DNA of 8,285 bases from positions 1-8,285 of the forward strand of contig JAEWCT010000091.1 in NCBI GenBank assembly GCA_023390485.1, written 5' to 3'. The notes beneath the pieces were generated by a model. That model was given only the letters and a program-made list of their open reading frames with translations. It did no database searches and was not told where the DNA came from. A program made the translations under genes and the position numbers. The stretch is from Pseudomonadota bacterium. GTDB taxonomy: Bacteria; Pseudomonadota; Alphaproteobacteria; Rhizobiales; Hyphomicrobiaceae. Shown here one piece after another: positions 1 to 5,298 of this stretch. The number at the start of each line of letters is the position of its first letter. Positions within the stretch are counted from its first letter, which is position 1.

Positions 1-1275
1 GAACAGAGGGCTGCGTCGAAAGTCTCTGCTCGAGGCCGGTTCATGTCCAGGTGGCTGCAGCGTGTAGTGCTTGCCGTAAATTTCTTTGGCGCGCGGGAAG
101 ATATATGCTGCGGTTCCGTGCACCGCGCCGAACCTTCGCGCATCAACGGGCCAGAGATCCAACGACGGCCTGCCATCGACAATCCAGTCCGCCATGGCCT
201 TGCCGATGCCGCCGCCTGCAGCGATACCGACGACGCAGCCCGACGCAATAAACGCGTTATCGAGGTCCGGAATCGGCCCCATGACAAAATCGCCATCCGC
301 GGAAAAAGGAATTGGTCCGGTGATGACATCGCGAATTCCTGTCTTCGCCAACACGGGCGTGCGCTTGATGGCAGCATCGATAAACGGCTCGAAGCGCTCC
401 ATCGCCGGCGGAAGCAGCTCGCGGCCAAACCCGGTCGGGATCGGGTCTTCGTCAAAGGATGCAGTGTCGAGTTCCCAGCAACCCACCACGAGACCGTTCG
501 CCTCCGGCTTATAATAAACCGAGACATCCGGATCGCGGACGGATGGCATGCTGGCATCGAGGCCGGCGATCGGTTCGGTAATCAGATATTGATGAACCAA
601 TCCGCAGCAAGCGAGGTTGACTCCCATCAACTTGCCGAGTTGCCGTGCCCAGACGCCAGCGGCATTCACGACAACACGGCACTGCACCTCGCCGCGCGAA
701 GTTTGCACGCCGGTGATCCGCCGTCCCTCGCGGATAAATCCCGTGACGGCGACGTTCTGGCAAATTGTTGCTCCAAATTTCCGAGCTCCGGCGGCGAAGG
801 CGAGTGTCAGGCTCGTCGGATCCGCGACGCCATCGCCCGGAACATAGAGCGCGCCGTCGAGATCTCCCGTTTCTGCGATGGGGAATAGCTTTTGAACGTC
901 GGCGGCGGAAACAATATCAGCCTCGAGTCCAACGGTTTTGGCAATCGTCAGAGAACGTTTTGCCTCGAGCATCCGATCGCGGCCACTTATCAAGCGGAGA
1001 CTTCCGGTGCGGCGCCAGCCCGGCGATTGGCCTGTCTCCGCCTCCAAGCTCTCATAAATGCGGACGCTATCCTGCAGCAACCTGCTGAGATTGCGGGAAG
1101 CGCGCAACTGTCCGACCATTCCAGCAGCGTGCCACGTCGAGCCGTGCGTCAGCTCATTCTTCTCTATGAGGACAATGTTTTTGGCGCCTCGCTTGGCGAG
1201 GTGGAATGCGATGGACGTGCCAAGAACTCCACCGCCAATGATCACGATCTCGGCTTCTGAGGGCAACGACACCAT
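1..1275 (-). CDS. Dimethylglycine/sarcosine dehydrogenase-like FAD protein (3' end outside window)
   Basis: The frame is open from ATG at 1275 to the left edge, giving 425 codons; the C-terminal half lies outside. Residues 10-19 form the FAD dinucleotide fold (IVIIGGGVLG). Residues 42-51 read LTHGSTWHAA, where His49 matches the histidine that binds FAD covalently in dimethylglycine and sarcosine dehydrogenases. A DAO domain fills about residues 9-365, and the conserved central FAO_M segment follows to about 425. The protein aligns almost without gaps, and with roughly half the residues identical by eye, to the complete 803-aa protein at 5299-7710, so a folate-binding GcvT half is expected beyond the edge. 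The family oxidises N-methyl groups of dimethylglycine or sarcosine, passing electrons to ETF and one-carbon units to tetrahydrofolate. The start is supported by GGAGAG upstream; a GTG at 1278 is an alternative. It is transcribed divergently from the GntR gene, whose probable operator lies just upstream. The exact substrate is not determinable. Confidence 0.88.
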   Translation of the reverse strand, partial: MVSLPSEAEIVIIGGGVLGTSIAFHLAKRGAKNIVLIEKNELTHGSTWHAAGMVGQLRASRNLSRLLQDSVRIYESLEAETGQSPGWRRTGSLRLISGRDRMLEAKRSLTIAKTVGLEADIVSAADVQKLFPIAETGDLDGALYVPGDGVADPTSLTLAFAAGARKFGATICQNVAVTGFIREGRRITGVQTSRGEVQCRVVVNAAGVWARQLGKLMGVNLACCGLVHQYLITEPIAGLDASMPSVRDPDVSVYYKPEANGLVVGCWELDTASFDEDPIPTGFGRELLPPAMERFEPFIDAAIKRTPVLAKTGIRDVITGPIPFSADGDFVMGPIPDLDNAFIASGCVVGIAAGGGIGKAMADWIVDGRPSLDLWPVDARRFGAVHGTAAYIFPRAKEIYGKHYTLQPPGHEPASSRDFRRSPLF

Positions 1276-1279
1276 CACT

Positions 1280-1285
1280 CTCTCC
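1280..1285 (-). promoter_or_regulatory. Ribosome binding site of left dehydrogenase
   Basis: On the minus strand GGAGAG lies 4 bases before the ATG at 1275, with its GGAG core 6 bases away. This favours ATG 1275 over the GTG that sits directly in front of it at 1278. Confidence 0.65.
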
Positions 1286-1305
1286 AGTACCCAGCAATGT
1301 TGATC

Positions 1306-1317
1306 TGGTATATACCA
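1306..1317. promoter_or_regulatory. Probable HutC/GntR operator palindrome
   Basis: TGGTATATACCA is a perfect 12-bp palindrome in the divergent gap. Outer bases TTG (1300-1302) and CAA (1321-1323) extend the symmetry to an imperfect 24-bp site. Its core GTATATAC (1308-1315) fits the published HutC-subfamily operator pattern GTnTAnAC exactly, and the divergent regulator is of that subfamily. It lies 31 bases upstream of the left dehydrogenase start, where it could cover the core promoter. It may serve both divergent genes, making the regulator autoregulated. Binding itself is inferred. Confidence 0.7.
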
Positions 1318-1334
1318 ACACAACGCGGTTGTGT
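1318..1334. repeat. Inverted repeat adjacent to the operator
   Basis: ACACAAC (1318-1324) and GTTGTGT (1328-1334) are exact inverted arms around a 3-base GCG spacer. The repeat begins right after the GTATATAC palindrome and shares its flanking CAA. Its arms do not match the HutC pattern, so it may be a site for another protein or a promoter-associated element. It contains the GTG at 1331 that a naive long reading of the GntR frame would use as start. Confidence 0.55.
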
Positions 1335-1347
1335 CCGCAAGAGCTCG

Positions 1348-1379
1348 ACAGCATTTCGCGCAATTATTTGCGGTGCTGT
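1348..1379. repeat. Imperfect hairpin in the gntR leader region
   Basis: Outer arms ACAGCA (1348-1353) and TGCTGT (1374-1379) enclose inner arms CGCAA (1359-1363) and TTGCG (1368-1372) with a TTAT loop. The halves are separated by a small asymmetric internal loop. There is no following T-run, so it does not look like an intrinsic terminator. It may be an RNA leader structure or a diffuse protein site; no function can be assigned. Confidence 0.35.
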
Positions 1380-1450
1380 TTGGGCACCTGCGATCGCGAC
1401 TGGACGCGAGCGGGAATAAATCGATATTGCAACGGGGTTATGCCTTGGCC

Positions 1451-1455
1451 AGGAG
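1451..1455 (+). promoter_or_regulatory. Ribosome binding site selecting the TTG start of the GntR gene
   Basis: AGGAG ends 7 bases before the TTG at 1463. This is near-ideal spacing, and it places the GntR winged helix at the normal distance from the N-terminus. No comparable site precedes the GTG at 1331 or the TTG codons at 1427 and 1445. Confidence 0.65.
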
Positions 1456-1462
1456 CAAGAAC

Positions 1463-2203
1463 TTGAAAGCGAAAGACCAATCGCTGCCTATTACGACGCG
1501 CATTTCCGACGACATTGCGCAGCAAATCCGCTCTCACGCCTTGCATCCGGGAATAAAACTTCCTTCCGAGAGAGAATTGAGTGAAAAACGCAGCATCAGC
1601 CGGATGACGGCGCGGCGTGTCTATGAGCGTCTCGAAGATCAAGGACTTGTTGCGAGTTCCAATCGCAAAGGCTGGTTCGTGGCCGAACCCCGCCTACAAT
1701 TCGCTCCAACCAAGTCGGTAAGCTTTCTCAACAGCGTAGGAGTCCGCGGCCGCGACGCGCGGGCACGCGTTCTCCATGTCGGCGAGATCGATCCGCCCGA
1801 TACGGTGCGTACTGAGCTAAGACTGAAGAAACACGAGAACGCTTATTTTGTAAGGCGACTCTTGATGCTCGGCGACCGTGCCGCCGCAATCGAAGCCATG
1901 TATCTTGCGCCTTCGCGATTTCCTGAATTTCTCGATCGACCGTTAACGGGCTCCATCCTGACGCTATGGGAGGAGACCTACGGCGTCACTGTCGGCCATT
2001 CCAATACGACCTTGCGTGGTGCGTATCTCTCAAAAGAAGAGGCGCAACTCCTGGACGTTCCGAAGGGCTCGCCCACAATCATACTGGGGCAGGTGATCAT
2101 GGATACTTCGGGAAAAGCGTTTGCGTACGATCGTCAGCACTGGAAATTCGACCTTGCCGAATTCCTGATTTCGGCGCGTTACGAAAAACCAAATGCGCAA
2201 TGA
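1463..2203 (+). CDS. GntR-family (HutC subfamily) transcriptional regulator with UTRA domain
   Basis: Started at TTG 1463 the protein is 246 aa, normal for HutC regulators of about 240 aa. The frame stays open up to GTG 1331, but those 44 extra residues resemble nothing in the family and overlap the operator region. Residues about 9-75 form the winged helix-turn-helix. They include the signature PGIKLPSERELS (29-40) and the recognition-helix stretch RMTARRVYERLEDQGLV (47-63). Residues about 90-240 form a UTRA effector domain, with features such as RRLLMLGDRAAAIEAMYL, then LTLWEETYGV and the terminal YDRQHWKFDLAEF. The closest functional analogues regulate histidine or amine catabolism, usually as repressors released by a pathway metabolite. 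The gene is divergent from one dehydrogenase and convergent with the large operon, so a methylamine-type ligand is likely but inferred. Family assignment is firm; the start is probable. Confidence 0.9.
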   Translation: MKAKDQSLPITTRISDDIAQQIRSHALHPGIKLPSERELSEKRSISRMTARRVYERLEDQGLVASSNRKGWFVAEPRLQFAPTKSVSFLNSVGVRGRDARARVLHVGEIDPPDTVRTELRLKKHENAYFVRRLLMLGDRAAAIEAMYLAPSRFPEFLDRPLTGSILTLWEETYGVTVGHSNTTLRGAYLSKEEAQLLDVPKGSPTIILGQVIMDTSGKAFAYDRQHWKFDLAEFLISARYEKPNAQ

Positions 2204-2204
2204 A

Positions 2205-2229
2205 GCGCCGAATCCTCAAGCGACGGCGC
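2205..2229. terminator. Weak inverted repeat between convergent genes
   Basis: GCGCCG (2205-2210) and CGGCGC (2224-2229) can pair around a 13-base loop just after the GntR stop codon, overlapping the end of the Nudix reading frame. The arms are GC-rich, but the loop is long and no T-run follows on the plus strand. A terminator role is only a guess. Confidence 0.25.
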
Positions 2230-2617
2230 GCGCGAAAAATGGGCGATATTCTTCCAACGCCAATTCGCTCAGCGAACACGCCTCCTCCAGTGTGAACCAT
2301 CCGAGCTTCGTATGCTCGTGATTTCTAATTTGTGGTTCTCCGCCTTGCCAACTGGAGACGCGAAATAGGTGGTATCGCGCTCCTCCGCGCGCGGCTTCGT
2401 TCGGGTCGAGGACTGCACCGAGCAATTCGAAGCGATCGGGGATGATCCCGATCTCTTCGTTCAGTTCGCGGATCAACGCCTGATGCAAAGTCTCGCCCGG
2501 CTCGACCATCCCGCCGAGGACATCCCATTAGTTTGGCAGGATCTTCTTGTGAGGCGCGCGGAATCCCAACAACAGACGTTTACGGTCCACGAGAATTCCG
2601 CAAGCGTATTCCCTCAT
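2216..2617 (-). pseudogene. Nudix hydrolase gene interrupted by in-frame TAA at codon 30
   Basis: Reading from ATG 2617 gives a 133-codon Nudix frame ending at TGA 2216, broken only by TAA at 2530-2528 (codon 30). The sequence before the stop (MREYACGILVDRKRLLLGFR) is the expected first strand pair. After it comes WDVLGGMVEPGE, leading into a complete Nudix box: Gly36, Glu42, Arg50, Glu51, Glu54, Glu55 and Gly57 fit GX5EX7REUXEEXGU. Members hydrolyse nucleoside diphosphates linked to another moiety, using Mg2+ held by the box glutamates. The ATG overlaps the etfA stop as ATGA, so it was the last gene of the operon and translationally coupled. An internal restart at ATG 2509 would give 97 aa with the catalytic helix but without the first strands and the box's leading glycine, and it has no good ribosome site. 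It could be a decayed gene, a sequencing error or rare readthrough. Length and both flanks look otherwise intact. Confidence 0.78.
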
Positions 2618-3546
2618 AGTGCGCTTTTGAACTCCGGCAGAACGTCGAACAAATCAGCCACAAGACCATAGTCCGCGACCTGGAAGATCGGCGCGTCGGG
2701 GTCCTTGTTGATGGCAACGATGATTTTTGAATCCTTCATGCCTGCAAGATGTTGAATGGCGCCGGAAATACCGCAAGCGATATAGAGGTCCGGCGCGACG
2801 ATCTTGCCGGTTTGACCGACTTGCCAATCGTTCGGGGCGAAGCCGGAATCCACCGCAGCGCGCGACGCGCCAACCGCCGCTCCAAGCTTGTCGGCAACAG
2901 GAAGGATGACTTCCTTGAATTTTTCGGCCGAGCCCAGCGCGCGGCCGCCCGAGACGACAATTTTTGCGGCTGTCAGATCGGGTCTTCCTGTATTTGACGA
3001 AAGCGCAGCGCTTACAAAGGTTGAAAGCCCGGGGTCGGCGGCGAAGATCACGGTGTCAATGGTTGCCGAGCCGCCGGGTCCCGCAGCGGTAAAGGCCGCC
3101 GCGCGAATGGTGATGACGCGCTTCTTATCGGTCGTCTGGACGGTCTGAATGGCATTACCCGCATAAATGGGGCGCTTGAACGTATCGAACGCCACCACCT
3201 CGATGATCTCCGAGACCTGACCTACATCGAGAAGAGCAGCGACACGCGGCATCACGCTCTTTGCGATCGCGGTGGCCGGGGCAAGGATGGTGTCGTAATC
3301 GCTCGCCAGGGAAACGATCAAAGCTGTAAGCGGCTCAGCCAACTGATGGGCCAGGGAGGCATCGTCAGCGAGAAGGACCTTTGTCACACCGGATAGCCTC
3401 GCGGCTTCTTCGGCAGCGCTCCCGGCGTCCATTCCGGCGATCAGAACATGCACGTCGCCGCCGATCGCTTGGGCCGCAGTCAAGGCCCTAGCGGTTTGCT
3501 CCGAGAGAGCTTTGTTGTCGTGTTCAGCGAGAAGGAGGATAGCCAT
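2614..3546 (-). CDS. etfA: Electron transfer flavoprotein alpha subunit
   Basis: This 310-aa protein has the normal length for EtfA. With EtfB it forms the soluble heterodimer that carries electrons from flavin dehydrogenases to ETF-quinone oxidoreductase. The N-terminal half (about 1-185) is the ETF alpha/beta-type fold, starting MAILLLAEHD. The C-terminal half binds FAD: GGRALGS (200-206), GASRAAVD (226-233), QVGQTGKIV (242-250) and GISGAIQH (259-266). The stretch from LYIACG to VAIN (254-280) fits the EtfA signature pattern. A GAGGAA site (3561-3556) lies 9 bases before the ATG. Nineteen bases separate it from etfB upstream, and its stop overlaps the Nudix start by 4 bases (ATGA). Its place directly behind a dimethylglycine dehydrogenase-like gene suggests it is a dedicated acceptor for the demethylases here rather than for fatty-acid oxidation; that is inference. 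Confidence 0.96.
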   Translation of the reverse strand: MAILLLAEHDNKALSEQTARALTAAQAIGGDVHVLIAGMDAGSAAEEAARLSGVTKVLLADDASLAHQLAEPLTALIVSLASDYDTILAPATAIAKSVMPRVAALLDVGQVSEIIEVVAFDTFKRPIYAGNAIQTVQTTDKKRVITIRAAAFTAAGPGGSATIDTVIFAADPGLSTFVSAALSSNTGRPDLTAAKIVVSGGRALGSAEKFKEVILPVADKLGAAVGASRAAVDSGFAPNDWQVGQTGKIVAPDLYIACGISGAIQHLAGMKDSKIIVAINKDPDAPIFQVADYGLVADLFDVLPEFKSAL

Positions 3547-3565
3547 AGGTTGTCGTTCCTCGGGA

Positions 3566-4315
3566 TTAGATCACGCGCGCTTCGGACTTGAGCTTGTCCA
3601 CAAGCTCGGCGGTCGAGTTGACCCTGACGCCAGCCTTTCGGCTTTCAGGCTCCTCCGTCTTCAGAATTTTGAACCGTGGACTGATGTCGACGGCGAAATC
3701 CGCGGCAGATTTCTTTTCAATTGGTTTTTTCTTCGCCTTCATGATGTTGGGAAGCGAGGCATATCTCGGTTCATTGAGACGGAGGTCCGACGTGATCACA
3801 GCCGGGAGCTTCAGTTCGATCGTCTGCAGGCCGCCATCGACTTCGCGCGTGACTTTCGCGTTGCTATCCGCAATTTCAATTTTGGATGCGAACGTCGCTT
3901 GTCCCCAGCCAAGGAGTGCCGACAGCATCTGGCCGGTTTGATTTGAATCGTCGTCGATCGCTTGCTTTCCGACGATGATCAAATCCGGCTTTTCACTCGA
4001 CGATACGCCTTTCAAGATTTTTGCGACCGCCAGCGGCTCGACCTCGCCGTCCGTTTCAATCAGGATGGCACGATCCGCACCCATCGCGAGAGCGGACCGA
4101 AGCGCATCTTCGGATTTGGCCTGGCCGATCGAGACGACAACGACCTCCTTGACCGTTCCCCGTTCCTTCAGGCGGATGGCCTCCTCAACAGAAATTTCGT
4201 CAAAGGGATTTATTGCCATTTTCACATTGGCAAGATCGACTCCGGAATGGTCCGGTTTGACCCGAATTTTGACGTTCGCGTCGACCACCCGCTTCACAGG
4301 CACGAGAACCTTCAT
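3566..4315 (-). CDS. etfB: Electron transfer flavoprotein beta subunit
   Basis: The protein is 249 aa, the usual EtfB size, beginning [12 protein letters not shown] as in most bacterial homologues. The frame extends upstream to 4372, but that extension lies inside the kinase gene and is not family-like. The AMP-binding region covers about 116-145, with [14 protein letters not shown]. Residues 155-175 (VTREVDGG through PAVIT) match the EtfB signature. Residues 183-197 ([15 protein letters not shown]) correspond to the recognition loop that docks onto partner dehydrogenases, with Leu188 at the anchor position. Only 7 bases separate its ATG from the preceding kinase stop. A candidate ribosome site AGGGAG (4333-4328) sits inside the kinase 3' end, 12 bases away, which suggests translational coupling. 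It pairs with EtfA downstream to take electrons from the demethylases. Confidence 0.96.
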   Translation of the reverse strand: MKVLVPVKRVVDANVKIRVKPDHSGVDLANVKMAINPFDEISVEEAIRLKERGTVKEVVVVSIGQAKSEDALRSALAMGADRAILIETDGEVEPLAVAKILKGVSSSEKPDLIIVGKQAIDDDSNQTGQMLSALLGWGQATFASKIEIADSNAKVTREVDGGLQTIELKLPAVITSDLRLNEPRYASLPNIMKAKKKPIEKKSAADFAVDISPRFKILKTEEPESRKAGVRVNSTAELVDKLKSEARVI

Positions 4316-4322
4316 GGCGCGT

Positions 4323-5279
4323 TCAATCTCCCTTACGAACGACATTGACGAGATCGCGGAAATTGTCCGCATTCATGATCTGCTGGCACCGCGTGAAACG
4401 GTCCATCGCGTAGTCCCAATAGCTCGCGAAATGATAGGCGGGACGCGGATTCTTGTTGGCTTCCTGCAACAGCCCCCAGAGTGTCCAAAGCAGAAAAACC
4501 ATCGATTTCTGTAGTACGATGCGACCGTATTCGCTCTGCTTTGGCGGACGGCCGAGGTAGGCTTCGAGCAGCAGCCGATCCTGTTCTTCCGAGAAGTTCG
4601 TTTCGACCGCGAGGTCAGCGAGATCCCAAAATGGGTCGTTGTTGCCGCCGAATTCCCAATCGAGAATGTACATGCGATCGCCTGCGTCGACGAGATTTTC
4701 CGGCGCCGGATCGTTATGACAAGCGACAAGCTCACCGCACGATGCGGCGAGTGCCTCGCGTATTCCGTCAGCTTCCTTCTGTACACGCTCGTATCCCTCG
4801 GGCACGCGCGCATTCTTGCTCTTGAGGATGTCGATGTATTCCTGCGCGACGACTTTCTCGTCGAACCGATTGGCGAACTTCTGACCGCTCGTGTGAAGTT
4901 TGTGAAAGCTTCGCGCTGCCCGCTTGATGGCCCCCGGATCCTTGAAGAGCTCCGAGTTCATGGTCTTGCCGTTCTCGATGAACTTCGTGATCTGCACGCC
5001 GGTCTTGAGATCGTAGTAGAGCCGCGGTGCGTTGACGCCAAGATCGGACGTGATGCGGCCGGCAAGCTCATCGCCAGACCGGTCCATATATTCGTCGGTC
5101 CCTTCGCCTGGAATGCGTACCACGTAGGAACTGCCGTTGATCGTCGCGCGGTAGTTGCGGTTGGTCATGCCGCCGAGCGAGTCGATGAGCACATCCTCGG
5201 GCTTTACTTGGCCGTTCGTGATGACGGACGCGGCAATTTCTCGGGCGCGTTCCTGCCGGCTGATTTCCTGGACATCCAT
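4323..5279 (-). CDS. Choline/ethanolamine kinase-like phosphotransferase
   Basis: This 318-aa protein belongs to the choline kinase/aminoglycoside phosphotransferase superfamily, which moves the ATP gamma-phosphate to a small alcohol. [11 protein letters not shown] (35-45) corresponds to the nucleotide loop, and VVRIPG (53-58) is typical of choline kinases. FHKLH (125-129) precedes the catalytic loop HNDPAPENL (188-196), with Asp190 as predicted base and Asn195 as metal ligand. [17 protein letters not shown] (205-221) carries the second metal-binding Asp207. The aromatic C-terminal part ([15 protein letters not shown]) is suited to enclosing a quaternary ammonium group, though this is inference. 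GGGGAG (5294-5289) lies 9 bases before the ATG. It sits between the dehydrogenase (19-base gap) and etfB (7-base gap), so it is almost certainly cotranscribed. Choline, dimethylethanolamine or another amino alcohol are possible substrates; antibiotic resistance is unlikely given the context. Confidence 0.85.
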   Translation of the reverse strand: MDVQEISRQERAREIAASVITNGQVKPEDVLIDSLGGMTNRNYRATINGSSYVVRIPGEGTDEYMDRSGDELAGRITSDLGVNAPRLYYDLKTGVQITKFIENGKTMNSELFKDPGAIKRAARSFHKLHTSGQKFANRFDEKVVAQEYIDILKSKNARVPEGYERVQKEADGIREALAASCGELVACHNDPAPENLVDAGDRMYILDWEFGGNNDPFWDLADLAVETNFSEEQDRLLLEAYLGRPPKQSEYGRIVLQKSMVFLLWTLWGLLQEANKNPRPAYHFASYWDYAMDRFTRCQQIMNADNFRDLVNVVRKGD

Positions 5280-5298
5280 TATGTTTTTCTCCCCGTCC

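Noticed and set aside
43..888. Long plus-strand open frame of 281 codons
   Set aside because: It is antisense to the conserved dehydrogenase reading on the minus strand, has no family-like motifs and no ribosome site. It is a by-product of GC-rich codon use.
1276..1462. Riboswitch (for example glycine type) or clear -35/-10 promoter in the divergent gap
   Set aside because: No conserved riboswitch core was recognised. Several loose -35/-10 combinations exist around the palindromes, but none is close enough to consensus to report.
2325..2528. 67-codon frame starting at the ATG of TAATG in the Nudix gene
   Set aside because: It is out of frame with the Nudix sequence and gives an arginine-rich product with no family features.
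4316..4372. Upstream start for etfB at 4372
   Set aside because: EtfB proteins begin with [13 protein letters not shown] sequence at 4315; the extra 19 residues lie within the kinase gene in another frame.
4323..5279. Aminoglycoside resistance phosphotransferase
   Set aside because: The fold family is shared, but [13 protein letters not shown] and the [15 protein letters not shown] region, together with the amine-catabolic neighbours, fit a choline-kinase-like enzyme better.
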